A DNA stretch of 64,000 nt from Halomonas caseinilytica (lineage in GTDB: Bacteria > Pseudomonadota > Gammaproteobacteria > Pseudomonadales > Halomonadaceae): positions 248,001-312,000 of the forward strand of contig NZ_BDEP01000016.1 of NCBI RefSeq assembly GCF_001662305.1, in the 5' to 3' direction. The translations under genes were made by a program, and so were the position numbers. A model generated the notes under the pieces. The model was not told where the DNA came from, did not search any database, and saw nothing but the letters and a program-made list of their open reading frames with translations. Shown here piece after piece: positions 28,624 to 39,041 of the stretch (positions are counted from its first letter, which is position 1; the number at the start of each line of letters is the position of its first letter).

Positions 28624-29429
28624 TGGCCCGGCGTGGTGGCCCGCAGGCGCTTGAAGGTGCGCTGGAAGTGCGCCTGGTCGGCGAAGCCGCAATCGAGCGC
28701 GACCTCGGCAATGGGGTGGCCGGCCCGTAGCCTGGCACAGCCGAGCTGAATGCGACGGTTGATGAGGAAGGCGTGCGGGGTCATGCCGTAATGGGCCTTG
28801 AAGCGGCGCACCAGGTAGGAGCGCGATAGGCCTGCTGCCTGACAGACATCGTCAAGGCCGATGGCCTCTGTGCAGTGGGCATCGATGTACTCCGCCGCGC
28901 GTTGCAGACCGAGAGGATGCGCCTCGAGGGGCTGCAGCCGGGGAGCGAGTCGACGCTGCATCTCGACGACCAGTTCGGTGGCCCGGGTTTCCCGGGCCAG
29001 GCGTGTGGTATCGGGGGCGAACAGGGTGTCGCAGAGCTTGACGAGCCGTCGATACAGTACCGGATGCCGGCTCGAGCGGGCGGAGAATGCCTGGAAGTCG
29101 AGGTGCGCGGGTGCGCCGAGCTCATGCTGCAGGCCGGCCAGCCAGTCGCGGTCGAGATAAAGCATGTCATACGACCAGGGGCGGTCGTCGATGGGGTTGC
29201 AGGCATGAACCGCTTCGGGGTTCATGACCACGACCGTACCCGGGGTGACGGTTTCCGTGTGGCCCTGATTCCAGTAGGTGCTGCGCCCTCCGGTGATGGC
29301 GCCGATCGAAAAGGTCTCGTGGCTGTGCTTGGCATAGCAGACGCGACGCCCGTCCGTGACCCGGCGTGCCTCGAGAAATGGCAGAGTGGGGTCACGCCAG
29401 AAGCGCATGACGTCCCGATGGCGTTCCAT
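28599..29429 (-). CDS. AraC-family transcriptional regulator
   Basis: 276 residues. The N-terminal half is a cupin-type sensing domain (AraC_binding), with HSHETFSIGAITGG and GTVVVMNPEAVHACNP. The C-terminal half is the double helix-turn-helix, with LDDVCQAAGLSRSYLVRRFKAHYGMTPHAFL and IAEVALDCGFADQAHFQRTFKR. This cupin-plus-HTH arrangement, in which the regulator responds to a small molecule, is often found next to LysE-type exporters, and here the exporter gene is the 3'-overlapping convergent neighbour. It probably controls that exporter; the ligand is unknown. Confidence 0.87.
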   Translation of the reverse strand: MERHRDVMRFWRDPTLPFLEARRVTDGRRVCYAKHSHETFSIGAITGGRSTYWNQGHTETVTPGTVVVMNPEAVHACNPIDDRPWSYDMLYLDRDWLAGLQHELGAPAHLDFQAFSARSSRHPVLYRRLVKLCDTLFAPDTTRLARETRATELVVEMQRRLAPRLQPLEAHPLGLQRAAEYIDAHCTEAIGLDDVCQAAGLSRSYLVRRFKAHYGMTPHAFLINRRIQLGCARLRAGHPIAEVALDCGFADQAHFQRTFKRLRATTPGHYLAATTR

Positions 29430-29488
29430 ATCGCTTTCCCTCGTCTGGAATCTTCAGACTAGCCTCCGGAAAGGACTGGCGCCATTCG

Positions 29489-30193
29489 TCACTCTTCGGG
29501 TTGATACTTGTAGCCCACGCCGTAGACCGAGCGAATGATCTCGCGGTCCGGCCAGATATCGGCGATCTTCTTGCGCAGCTTCTTGACGTGGCTGTCCACG
29601 GTGCGTTCGGAGACGATGCGGTGGTCACGGTACATGTGATCCATCAACTGTTCGCGAGAGAAGATGCGGCCGGGTGAGTGCATCATCACCCGCAGAAGCT
29701 GGAACTCTACCGCGGTCAGCGCCAGGTCGTGCCCATCGGCCATGGCACACCAGCCATCATCGTCGAGCACCAGGTCGTCGGTACCCGTGTGCCGGTCGGC
29801 GTCGGCCGCCCGGCTGCGGCGCAGCACGGCGCGGGCGCGGGCGACCACTTCGCGGGGGCTAAAGGGTTTGCAGATGTAGTCGTCGGCACCGAGCTCCAGC
29901 CCCAGCAGGCGATCGACCTCCTCGACCCGGGCGGTAAGCATGATGATGGCCACCCTGGGCCAGCGCTGGCGGATCTCGCGGCACAGGGTCAGGCCATCGG
30001 TGCCCGGCAGCATCAGGTCCAGCAGGACCAGCTCGGGCGGTGCCTCCTGGGACTCGAACCAGGGCAGTACCGTATCGCCGTGATCGAGGTGGTGCGTGGC
30101 ATAGCCGCTGCCTTCCAGGTAATCGGCCACCAGGCGAGCGATCTTGGGTTCATCTTCGACGATCAGGACGCTGTCGGTGGTGATGTGGCTCAT
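29489..30193 (-). CDS. baeR: OmpR-family response regulator (BaeR-like)
   Basis: 234 residues. The receiver domain has the acidic pair in IVEDEPKIA, the phosphoacceptor Asp59 in LVLLDLMLPGTDG, a threonine in MLTAR and a lysine in CKPFSPREV. The winged-helix output domain has LTAVEFQLLRVMMHSPG and SERTVDSHVKKLRKKI, ending with the SVYGVGYKYQ wing. The pattern MLPGTDGLTLCREIR and ADDYICKPFSPREVVARARAVLRR closely follows BaeR, which in E. coli controls envelope-stress and efflux genes (spy, mdtABC, acrD). Its start overlaps the kinase stop by 4 bp (ATGA), so the kinase gene comes first in a two-gene operon. Confidence 0.88.
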   Translation of the reverse strand: MSHITTDSVLIVEDEPKIARLVADYLEGSGYATHHLDHGDTVLPWFESQEAPPELVLLDLMLPGTDGLTLCREIRQRWPRVAIIMLTARVEEVDRLLGLELGADDYICKPFSPREVVARARAVLRRSRAADADRHTGTDDLVLDDDGWCAMADGHDLALTAVEFQLLRVMMHSPGRIFSREQLMDHMYRDHRIVSERTVDSHVKKLRKKIADIWPDREIIRSVYGVGYKYQPEE

Positions 30194-31620
30194 GTGTCAG
30201 TCCCTCTGAGCTGGTGATCGGTGATGGCCGGAAAGGTCAGCGTCCAGCATAACCCGCCCAGTGCCGAAACGCTGGGTATCATCTCGGCACCATGGGCCCG
30301 GGCCAGTGCCATGGCGATGGACAGTCCCAGGCCGCTGCCGCCACTGGCTCGGCTGCGCGACCCCTCGACCCGGTAGAGACGCTCGGTGAGGCGTGGCAGT
30401 TCGGCCTCCGACACGCCGGGCGAGCTGTCCTCCCAGCAAAGTTGCCAGGACTCGTCCTGCCGTGCGAGCGTGACCCGCAGGCGGCCGGGCGAGCTGGTAT
30501 AGGCACAGGTGTTGTCCAGCAGGTTGGTCCAGAGTTGGCGCAGGCGCTGGGTATCGCCGCGAATCCAGGCCGGGCCGTCGATGTCGGTATCGAGCGAGAT
30601 GTCTTCGTCGGCGAGCCAGCCTTCGGCCTCACCGAGGCGTGATGCGAGGCTGTCGGCCAGATCGAGTGGCGCCAGCTGGACTTCGAGGGCACCGGCATCG
30701 CTCTGGGAGAGCAGCCTCAGGTCGGAGACCAGGCGCTCGAGCTGGCCGACCTCCTGGGCCAGCGAGCCCAGGCTGTCCAGGTTCAAGGGACGCACGCCGT
30801 CCTGCATGGCCTCGATCTCGCCGCGCAGCACGGCGAGCGGGGTGCGCAGTTCATGGGCGATGTCCGAGACCCAGCGGCTGCGGGCCTCACGGCTGGCTTC
30901 CAGCGTGGCGGCCAGGACGTTGAAGTCGTGCGCCAGGTGCGACAGCTCGTCGCCGCCGCGTTCAGTCAGGCGGGTGCTGTAGTCGCCCTCGGTGAGACGT
31001 CGAGTGGCCAGCGTCATGCCGCCGGTGCGGCGCCCCAACCACCACGACAGCCCGCCGGCGAGCAGCAGCGACGCCAGGCCCAGAGCGGCGACGATGATCG
31101 CCAGGTTGCGGCGTTGCTGGGAGAGGAAGATGCGGTCCATGCGCGCCATGAGCTGCTGAGGCGGCCGGTAGCCCAGGGTACCGACCTGTTCGCCATTGTT
31201 GATGATCGGCAGCCAGCGCAGCTCGGCGGCATCCCGGTCGTTGTCCGGGGGCAGGCCGATCACCGGCAGGCCGCGGGCGTCATGCAGCACGAAGTCCCGG
31301 GGATCGCCGAGTCGACGTTCGATGCCTTCCGGTGGTGGAGCGTCGCCGGGCCATAGCTGATGGCGAACCAGGTGATGCCAGGCGCGTGGCGACTGTCGCA
31401 GCCATTGCCAGTCGCCGCGCCGCGACCACTCGTCGGCGAGACCTTCGGCCAGTGTCTCGGCGCGGCGGGTCTGGGTGCGGTCGAGGTATTCGATGAAGCC
31501 CTGGTCGAGGCTGCGCGATACGGCGATGAACACCAGCCCCGCGATAGCCACGTTGACCACCAGAATGATCACGAACAGCTTGATGCCGAGTCGCGAGAAG
31601 GAGGGGCGGAAGGAGCGCAT
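30190..31620 (-). CDS. baeS: Sensor histidine kinase (BaeS-like)
   Basis: 476 residues from the ATG at 31620 (GAGGAA nine bases upstream). Two membrane helices (about 12-33 and 168-190) enclose a periplasmic sensor of about 130 residues. Then come HAMP (about 190-240), HisKA with phosphoacceptor His256 in VSDIAHELRTPLAVL, and the ATPase domain with LLDNTCAYTSSPG and ASGGSGLGLSIAMAL. A 20-residue upstream extension in the same frame is not membrane-like and probably not translated. It is translationally coupled to the BaeR-like regulator gene. The signal, by analogy with BaeS, is envelope stress or toxic compounds; that is inferred. Confidence 0.88.
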   Translation of the reverse strand: MRSFRPSFSRLGIKLFVIILVVNVAIAGLVFIAVSRSLDQGFIEYLDRTQTRRAETLAEGLADEWSRRGDWQWLRQSPRAWHHLVRHQLWPGDAPPPEGIERRLGDPRDFVLHDARGLPVIGLPPDNDRDAAELRWLPIINNGEQVGTLGYRPPQQLMARMDRIFLSQQRRNLAIIVAALGLASLLLAGGLSWWLGRRTGGMTLATRRLTEGDYSTRLTERGGDELSHLAHDFNVLAATLEASREARSRWVSDIAHELRTPLAVLRGEIEAMQDGVRPLNLDSLGSLAQEVGQLERLVSDLRLLSQSDAGALEVQLAPLDLADSLASRLGEAEGWLADEDISLDTDIDGPAWIRGDTQRLRQLWTNLLDNTCAYTSSPGRLRVTLARQDESWQLCWEDSSPGVSEAELPRLTERLYRVEGSRSRASGGSGLGLSIAMALARAHGAEMIPSVSALGGLCWTLTFPAITDHQLRGTDT

Positions 31621-31710
31621 ACGCGGGGATTCCTCGGGCAGGGAGCATCGCCTCAGGATACCGTCACGGGGAGCCGGCATCGTGCAATCCCGGTGAAAGT
31701 CGTCGGCTGA

Positions 31711-32769
31711 TCAGGGACAACTGTCGCCGACGACCAGCTCGGTGTGCAGCAATTGGGCTCGGGGTGTCTCCAGTCCGAGGATCATGCGGGCCGCGACACG
31801 CCCTTTCTCGACGCTGTCCTGGCGCATGGTGGTCAGGCGTGGGGATCGGTACTGGCCTTCGGCGATGCCGTCGAAACCGGTCAGGCGAAGGTCCTCGGGA
31901 ACGCGCAGGCCGCGTTGTTCGGCCAGGGTCAGGGCGGTGAGCGCGATGCGGTCGGACATGCACAGCAGTAGATCCGGCCGCTCGTCATCGGGAAGATCGA
32001 GGATGGAGGCGATCACCGGGGCGCAGACGTCATGGGTATTCTCCTCGATATTCCACATCGGCACCGAGGTCGGATCGATGCCGTGCTCGTCGAGGGCACG
32101 ATGAAAGCCGGTGAGCCGCGAACGCGTGATGGTGCGATCGGCCGGAAGCAGTTCCTGGTCGGGGGCGACGCGATCGTTACAGGGGTGCTTGGTGAGCCGC
32201 AGGTTGATGATGCCGGGACGCCGCGACGATGTCTTCAAGGCATGGCTGGCGATGGCATAGCCGGCCGGTTCGTTGTCGATATGCACCGTCGGGTAGCCCT
32301 CGAGGCTGAAGTCCACTGCCACCAGGGGGCGCTGGTCCGGCAGCGGCAGGTCGTCGAGCAGCATCAGGCTCGGCATCAGGCCGTAGACGATGAAGCCGTC
32401 CGCGATACTCGACGAGCCGGGGACCTGAGAGGCATTTTTGCGGCCCGAGAGCAGCAGCATGGTATGGCCGTGCGCGTCGAGCACCTCGGCGATGCCCGAC
32501 AGCAGCTCGCTGGCCACCGCATCGTTCAGGCTGTAGGTCAGGCTTTCTGCCAGAATCACCGCAATGATCCGCGAACGACCGGTGCGCAGGCTGCGTGCCT
32601 TGGCGTCGGGGCCGCGATAGCCCAGCTGCTTGGCTTCGTTGAGGATGCGTTCGCGCAGCAGCGGCGAAAGCTGGTCGGGGCGGTTGAAGGCGTTGGAGAC
32701 GGTCGCCGTGGAAACGCCGAGCTTGGCGGCCAGCTCCTTCAAGGTGATGCGGCGGGGCAGTGAGGACAC
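31711..32769 (-). CDS. aglR: LacI-family repressor of the alpha-glucoside operon
   Basis: 352 residues starting at a GTG (AGGGAAACGAAA just upstream). The N-terminal helix-turn-helix is ITLKELAAKLGVSTATVSNAFNRPDQL (about residues 8-34), followed by the hinge and a periplasmic-binding-protein-like effector domain ending with the LTTMRQDSVEKGRVAARM motif. It lies 221 bp downstream of a sugar-binding-protein gene and is the last gene of the agl operon, so it is probably made together with its targets. Two nearly identical 18-bp operators with a central CG, typical for LacI family proteins, lie between the operon start and the porin gene. The effector is likely an alpha-glucoside or glucose. Confidence 0.85.
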   Translation of the reverse strand: MSSLPRRITLKELAAKLGVSTATVSNAFNRPDQLSPLLRERILNEAKQLGYRGPDAKARSLRTGRSRIIAVILAESLTYSLNDAVASELLSGIAEVLDAHGHTMLLLSGRKNASQVPGSSSIADGFIVYGLMPSLMLLDDLPLPDQRPLVAVDFSLEGYPTVHIDNEPAGYAIASHALKTSSRRPGIINLRLTKHPCNDRVAPDQELLPADRTITRSRLTGFHRALDEHGIDPTSVPMWNIEENTHDVCAPVIASILDLPDDERPDLLLCMSDRIALTALTLAEQRGLRVPEDLRLTGFDGIAEGQYRSPRLTTMRQDSVEKGRVAARMILGLETPRAQLLHTELVVGDSCP

Positions 32770-32990
32770 TTTCGTTTCCCTGCTAAGTGCTTCGTTGTCT
32801 AGGATACCGGTCTTCCGTTCCCCGGGACAGTGTGGCCATTCCAGCCGGGGCTTGATCTGCCGGGCGAGCAGTGATCGATACACGTCTCGCCCGACTGAGG
32901 CCCTGGGAGCGTGTCGTCCGTGGGGGGCCTGACAGCGGGGATGACGGCAGCCCCGGCCGAAGATGCACCGACCGGGCGAGGGACATGACC

Positions 32991-34280
32991 TTACCAGCCG
33001 CGGCGACCGAGACGCTCGAGTTCACGACCCAGTTGGCGGACGGCAGTGGCACCGTCCAGCTCGCCGGAGAGCACCCGGTGAGTATGGTTGAAGAAAGCGT
33101 TGGAGACTCGCGCATAGGCGTCGCCGGTCACGGTGGCGGGTCGCGCTACGCCATTGGTCAGGGTCTCGTAGATATCGCTCATGGAAGGGTTGCTGGCCAG
33201 CACCTGCTCGTCCTGGTAGAGCGACTCGATGGTCGGGTTGCGGCCCATTTGGACGGCGTGGGCCTTCTGCTGCTCCTGAGAGGTGATGAAAGCGACCAGC
33301 TCGGCGGCCAGTTCGGGATGCTCGGAATAGCGCGAGACGGCGAAGTTCCAGCCGCCCAGCGTTGCCTTCGACTCGCCCTCGGGACCGTGAGGTAGCGGCG
33401 CCATTCCGACCTTGCCGGCCACCTCGCTGCCGTCGCCGTTGGCCAGCGACCAGACGTAGGGCCAATTGCGCAGGAACAGGGCGTTGCCGGACTGGAAGAT
33501 ACCGCGGGTCTCTTCCTCGGTGTGGTTCAGCGCGCCTTCCGGCGAGATGGTGCCGATCCAGGAGGCGGCCAGGTCCAGGGCCGCGGCGGCACGGGGATTG
33601 TCGATGGTCACTTCGCCCTTTGCGTCGACGAGGGTGCCGCCGCCGTGGCTCGCCACCCATTCCAGGGCGTTGCAGGTCAGCCCCTCGTAGGCCCGGCCCT
33701 GGAAGCTGAAGCCCCAGAAGTCGTCGTTGCCGGCCTCGCGCTCGGCGGCCTGAATGTCGGTGGCGGTATCGGTCAGCTCCTGCCAGGTCTCGGGAACCTC
33801 GTGGCCGTATTTCGCGAGCAGGTCCTTGCGATAGTAGAGCACGCCGGCGTCGGTGTACCAGGGCATGGCCACCAGGCGGTCGTCGATGGTGTTGTTGTCG
33901 ATCAGCGCCGGGAAGAAGTCGTCGGCGATGTCATCCGGCAGGTACTCGGAGAGGTCCACCAGATGGTCGTCGAGCATGCCCGGCCAGACGATGTCGACCA
34001 TCAGCACGTCGACATCGCTGGACTCGCTACCCAGCAGTTGCTGGTAGAGCGAGAGTTTTTCGGTGGGGCTGTTTGGCGTGGAGACGACCTTCACGGTATT
34101 GCCGGTCTGTTCGGCCCACTGCTGGGCGGCGATCGGACAGTAGTCGGAGGTGTCGCCGGCGCCGCAGGCGATGGCGATCTCCGCTGCCAGAGCATTCTGG
34201 GCGATCAGAGTCGAGCCGCCCAACAGAAGCCCGGCGAGCAGGCGATGGTGGGCAGGCGAAAGGTGAAACGATGTTTTCAT
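32991..34280 (-). CDS. Sugar ABC transporter substrate-binding protein, second copy (AglE-like)
   Basis: 429 residues with a signal peptide (about residues 1-33, ending NALAA), so it is periplasmic. The family-1 extracellular solute-binding fold is clear, with VSTPNSPTEKLSLYQQLL, VDVLMVDIVWPGML, MPWYTDAGVLYYRKDLL and the block FQGRAYEGLTCNALEWVAS. It is a paralogue of the binding protein at 39042-40310, with long shared blocks, especially around VLYYRKDLL and GIFQSGNA. It is encoded after the ATPase gene rather than next to the permeases. GAGGT precedes the ATG. It probably feeds the same AglFG permease with a different or overlapping alpha-glucoside range (trehalose, sucrose, maltose). Confidence 0.88.
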   Translation of the reverse strand: MKTSFHLSPAHHRLLAGLLLGGSTLIAQNALAAEIAIACGAGDTSDYCPIAAQQWAEQTGNTVKVVSTPNSPTEKLSLYQQLLGSESSDVDVLMVDIVWPGMLDDHLVDLSEYLPDDIADDFFPALIDNNTIDDRLVAMPWYTDAGVLYYRKDLLAKYGHEVPETWQELTDTATDIQAAEREAGNDDFWGFSFQGRAYEGLTCNALEWVASHGGGTLVDAKGEVTIDNPRAAAALDLAASWIGTISPEGALNHTEEETRGIFQSGNALFLRNWPYVWSLANGDGSEVAGKVGMAPLPHGPEGESKATLGGWNFAVSRYSEHPELAAELVAFITSQEQQKAHAVQMGRNPTIESLYQDEQVLASNPSMSDIYETLTNGVARPATVTGDAYARVSNAFFNHTHRVLSGELDGATAVRQLGRELERLGRRGW

Positions 34281-34408
34281 GGGCTACCTCATCTTGTTTG
34301 TCGTTGTTGGGGCTTCCATCCCGCCTCCAGTGCGTATCGGGTAGGTGTCGAACGTGTCGCGGCCCGGCAACCGCCGTGTACGGGGCAGGGCCGGCGGTAT
34401 TGGTGGAA

Positions 34409-35515
<1,107 letters not shown>

Positions 35516-35564
35516 CTGGCGACTCCTCGCCGGCCCATCGGGGGCCGGCCTGCTTGGTGTTGTG

Positions 35565-37208
35565 TTATCGATCGATCTGGATAAAGGCGGCCTGGTAGGG
35601 CGGCAACTGCAGCATCGTGCCCTCCAGGGTGGTAGTGAAACCGTGGCCGTCGAGCGGTGTGCCGGTTTGCGGCAAGGTGGCCTGCCGGGTATCGCCGTCG
35701 AGGTTGAACACGCAGAGGAGCCGCTCATTGCCCTTCTCGCGGATAAAACCGAGCAGTTCCTTGCCGACGTCGACCAGTTCGAGATCGCCGTCGAACAGGG
35801 CTGGATGGGCGCGGCGAAAGGTCAGCAGACGGCGAGTGGCGGCCAGAACCGAAGTGCTGTCGTCCTGTTGGCGTGACACGGCGCACGGCAGGTGACTCGC
35901 TTCGACCGGCAGCCAGGGGTCCACTCCCTCGGCGGTGAAGCCGCCATGCTCCGTTTGCTCCCAGGGCAACGGTGTGCGACAGCCGTCGCGACCCTTGAAC
36001 TCCGGCCACAGTACCTTGCCGTAGGGGTCCTGAAGACGTTCGAAGGGCACCTCGGCTTCGGGCAGGCCGAGCTCCTCGCCCTGATAGAGGCAGACACTGC
36101 CGCGCAGCGACAACAGCATCGCCAGGGCCACCTTGGGATAGGCGACCGGATCCTTGCCGGCTCCCCAGCGGGTGGCGCTTCTTACCACGTCGTGATTGGA
36201 GAGTGCCCAGCACGGCCAGGCATCGCCGGCCAGCCGCTGGAAGCGTTCGAGCACCTCGCGGATGTAGGCAGGCGAATGGGCCGTGTTGAGCAGGTCGAAG
36301 GTGTAGGCCATATGCAGCTTGTTGCCGCCGGCGGTGTATTCGGCCATGCGCTCGAGCGGATTGTCGTCACCGATCTCGCCGACGGTGGTGGTGCCGGGAA
36401 ACTCGTCCATCAGTACGCGCAACTCGCGCAGGAAGTCGAGGTTTTCCGGGCGACTCAGGTCATGGACGTGGCGCTGCCAGGTATAGGGGTTGCTGTCCGG
36501 CGCGCCGAGCGTCTTGGCCTCGCCGGCGGGCACTGGCGGGTTGTCGCGCAGTTCGGCGTCGTGAAAGTAGAAGTTGACGGTGTCCAGGCGGAAGCCGTCG
36601 ACGCCGAGCTCCAGCCAGAAGCGCATGTTGTCGAGCTGGGCTCGGCGAACCTCGGGATGGTGGAAGTTGAGGTCCGGCTGGCTGGCCAGGAAGTTGTGCA
36701 GGTAGTACTGCTGGCGACGCGAGTCGAAGGTCCAGGCCGAGCCGCCGAAGATCGACAGCCAGTTGTTGGGTGGCGTACCGTCGGGCTTGGGGTCGGCCCA
36801 GACGTACCAGTCGGCGCGGGCGTTGGTGCGATTGGCGCGACTCGCCTGGAACCAGGGATGCGCCTCCGAAGTATGGCTGATCACCTGGTCGATCATCACC
36901 TTGAGGCCCAGCTCATGGGCGCGGGCCAGCAGTGCCTTGAAGTCGTCGAGGGTGCCGAACATCGGGTCGACGTCGCGGTAGTCGCTGACGTCGTAGCCGA
37001 AGTCGGCCATCGGTGAAGTAAAGAAGGGCGACAGCCAGATACCGTCGACGCCGAGGCTTGCCACATAGTCGAGCTTGCCGGTGATGCCAGGCAGGTCGCC
37101 GATGCCGTCGCCGTTGGCATCCATGAAACTGCGTGGATAGATCTGGTAGATGACGCCGCCGCGCCACCAGGTCAGGTTGTCTTGCATGGTCTTGTTCATC
37201 GATGGCAT
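35565..37208 (-). CDS. aglA: GH13 alpha-glucosidase (Halomonas HaG type)
   Basis: 547 residues. The (beta/alpha)8 barrel begins WWRGGVIYQIYPRSF. The conserved regions are DQVISHTSEAHPWF, GFRLDTVNFYF (nucleophile Asp209), VGEIGDDN (acid/base Glu278) and SNHDVVR (Asp340). Counted from the internal ATG at 37187 these become Asp202, Glu271 and Asp333, the numbering I recall for Halomonas sp. H11 alpha-glucosidase. It is a cytoplasmic enzyme with no signal peptide, cleaving alpha-linked disaccharides and glucosides. The start at 37208 has AAGGGA eight bases upstream, but MQDN at 37187 is possible. It is encoded 5 bp after the permease gene. Confidence 0.94.
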   Translation of the reverse strand: MPSMNKTMQDNLTWWRGGVIYQIYPRSFMDANGDGIGDLPGITGKLDYVASLGVDGIWLSPFFTSPMADFGYDVSDYRDVDPMFGTLDDFKALLARAHELGLKVMIDQVISHTSEAHPWFQASRANRTNARADWYVWADPKPDGTPPNNWLSIFGGSAWTFDSRRQQYYLHNFLASQPDLNFHHPEVRRAQLDNMRFWLELGVDGFRLDTVNFYFHDAELRDNPPVPAGEAKTLGAPDSNPYTWQRHVHDLSRPENLDFLRELRVLMDEFPGTTTVGEIGDDNPLERMAEYTAGGNKLHMAYTFDLLNTAHSPAYIREVLERFQRLAGDAWPCWALSNHDVVRSATRWGAGKDPVAYPKVALAMLLSLRGSVCLYQGEELGLPEAEVPFERLQDPYGKVLWPEFKGRDGCRTPLPWEQTEHGGFTAEGVDPWLPVEASHLPCAVSRQQDDSTSVLAATRRLLTFRRAHPALFDGDLELVDVGKELLGFIREKGNERLLCVFNLDGDTRQATLPQTGTPLDGHGFTTTLEGTMLQLPPYQAAFIQIDR

Positions 37209-37213
37209 GTGGC

Positions 37214-38056
37214 TTATCCCTTGACGGCGCCGGCCGTGAGACCGGAGACGATGCGTTTCTGGAAGATCATCACCAGGATGACCAGCGGCACGGTGACGGT
37301 GACCGAGGCGGCCATGATCGGGCCCCAGGGCAGCTCGTGCTGGCTGCCGCCGGAGATCAGGGCGATGGCGACCGGTACGGTGCGCTGGTCGTCGGTGAGG
37401 GTGAAGGTCAGGGCGAACAGGAACTCGTTCCAGGCGGCGATAAAGGCCAATAGCCCCGTCGTGGCCATGGCCGGCCACATCAACGGCAGAAACACCTTGG
37501 TGATGGTGATCCAGGGCGTGGCGCCGTCCATGATCGCCGCCTCTTCCAGTTCCATGGGTAGCTGTCGCATGAAGGTCGTCAGCACCCAGACGGTGAAGGG
37601 CAGAGTGAAGATGGTGTAGCTCAGTATCAGCCCGCCTGGGTTGTTGTAGAGGTTCAGCGTTCGTATGACCTCGAACAGTCCGGAGAGCACCGCCACCTGG
37701 GGAAACATCGACACGCCGAGGATTGTCAGCATCACCGTGGTGCGGCCGCGGAAGCGCACCCGGCCCAGGGCATAGGAGGCGGTGATGCCCAGCAGCAACG
37801 CAATGGCCACCACCGACAGCGAGACGACGATGGAGTTGAAGACGGCGCGTACGAAGCTCTTCTGGGTGAAGATCTGCACATAGTTGCTGAAGTCCAGTGA
37901 GGACAGCCAGAAATCGACGCGAAACAGCTCGCTGGAGGGTTTCAGCGAGGTGATTACTGCGTAGTAGAAGGGGAAGATGGCGTAGACCAGTACGATCGCG
38001 ATCAGGGCGTAGAGGCCGACGCGCTTGGCGAGCTTTATCAGTTGATACTGGTTCAT
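37214..38056 (-). CDS. aglG: Sugar ABC transporter permease (AglG/MalG type)
   Basis: 280 residues with six membrane helices; it starts MNQYQLIKLAKRVGLY at an ATG overlapping the upstream permease stop by 4 bp. The conserved EAA loop that docks onto the ATPase is EEAAIMDGATPWITITKVFL (about residues 190-209). The C-terminus FQKRIVSGLTAGAVKG is the classical MalG-type ending. With AglF it forms the inner-membrane channel for alpha-glucosides. The longer in-frame reading upstream is antisense/out-of-frame aglF sequence and was discarded. Confidence 0.92.
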   Translation of the reverse strand: MNQYQLIKLAKRVGLYALIAIVLVYAIFPFYYAVITSLKPSSELFRVDFWLSSLDFSNYVQIFTQKSFVRAVFNSIVVSLSVVAIALLLGITASYALGRVRFRGRTTVMLTILGVSMFPQVAVLSGLFEVIRTLNLYNNPGGLILSYTIFTLPFTVWVLTTFMRQLPMELEEAAIMDGATPWITITKVFLPLMWPAMATTGLLAFIAAWNEFLFALTFTLTDDQRTVPVAIALISGGSQHELPWGPIMAASVTVTVPLVILVMIFQKRIVSGLTAGAVKG

Positions 38057-39027
38057 TGATCGACTCCCAGTTGACGGCGGCCCAGGTAGAGGTAGATGAC
38101 CACGGCCAGGGCGATGATCAGGAACAGCAGGGTGGAAGCGGCGCTGCCGTAGCCCACGTCCTGAAACTCCACCAACTGCTGGCGGGCATAGATCGACATG
38201 GTCATGGTGCTGGTGGAATTGGAAGTCAGCACATAGATCACGTCGAACACGCGCAGGGCGTCGAGCAGGCGAAAGATCACCGCTACCAGCAGCGCCGGGG
38301 TGATCAGTGGCAGAGTCACGCGGAAGAACACCTTGACCGGATGGATGCCATCGACCTCGGCAGCCTCGTAGCAGTCCCTGGGCAGCATCTGCAGGGCGGC
38401 CAGCACCAGCAGGGCGACGAAGGGGATGGTCTTCCAGACGTCGACCATGATCACCGCCCACATGGAGAGGTCGGCATCGGCGGTCCAGGCCAGGGGCGCG
38501 TCGATCAGCCCCAGAGCCATCAGGACGTGGTTGATGATCCCGAACTGGTCGTTGAGCATCCAGGCCCACATCTTGGCCGAGACGATGGTCGGGATGGCCC
38601 AGGGAATCAGCACCGCCGCCCGCACCAGCATGCGGCCCTTGAATTCAGCGTTGAGCAGCAGGGCGACGATGATGCCGAACACCACCTCCAGCGAGACCGA
38701 TACCAGGCTGAAGTAGACGGTATTCCACACCGAGTTCCACCACACCGGGTCGGTGAGCAGGCCATACCAGGCGCCGTCGTCGTAGACCAGATAGTTCTCG
38801 AAGCCGATCAGCGCCGCGCCGGCGGTATCCGATAGCGAGGCATCGGTGAGACTCAGATAGAAGGTGCGCAGAAGTGGCCAGCCGGCGACCAGGGCCAGCG
38901 CGACCAGCATCGGTGCGAGAAAGGTCCAGGCGGCGCGGACTCGCTGACGACGCACCTTGGTGCCGCGGTAGCCCGCCGGGTTGCGCCGCGCTGCCTGGGG
39001 TGCCTGTTCGGTGACGGGAGTCGACAT
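38053..39027 (-). CDS. aglF: Sugar ABC transporter permease (AglF/MalF type)
   Basis: 324 residues with six helices after a basic cytoplasmic N-terminus (RGTKVRRQRVRAAWTF). The EAA loop is CYEAAEVDGIHPVKVFFRVTLP (about residues 218-239). The first periplasmic loop (about residues 60-110) is short compared with E. coli MalF, as in AglF/ThuF-type permeases. AGGAG lies upstream of the ATG. It is the second gene of the operon, 14 bp after the first binding-protein gene, and overlaps aglG. Confidence 0.92.
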   Translation of the reverse strand: MSTPVTEQAPQAARRNPAGYRGTKVRRQRVRAAWTFLAPMLVALALVAGWPLLRTFYLSLTDASLSDTAGAALIGFENYLVYDDGAWYGLLTDPVWWNSVWNTVYFSLVSVSLEVVFGIIVALLLNAEFKGRMLVRAAVLIPWAIPTIVSAKMWAWMLNDQFGIINHVLMALGLIDAPLAWTADADLSMWAVIMVDVWKTIPFVALLVLAALQMLPRDCYEAAEVDGIHPVKVFFRVTLPLITPALLVAVIFRLLDALRVFDVIYVLTSNSTSTMTMSIYARQQLVEFQDVGYGSAASTLLFLIIALAVVIYLYLGRRQLGVDQ

Positions 39028-39041
39028 GGAGATCTCCTGAG

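Noticed and set aside
32770..32883. 38-residue N-terminal extension of the LacI-type regulator
   Set aside because: LacI-family helix-turn-helix motifs begin at the extreme N-terminus, and the GTG at 32769 has a ribosome binding site.
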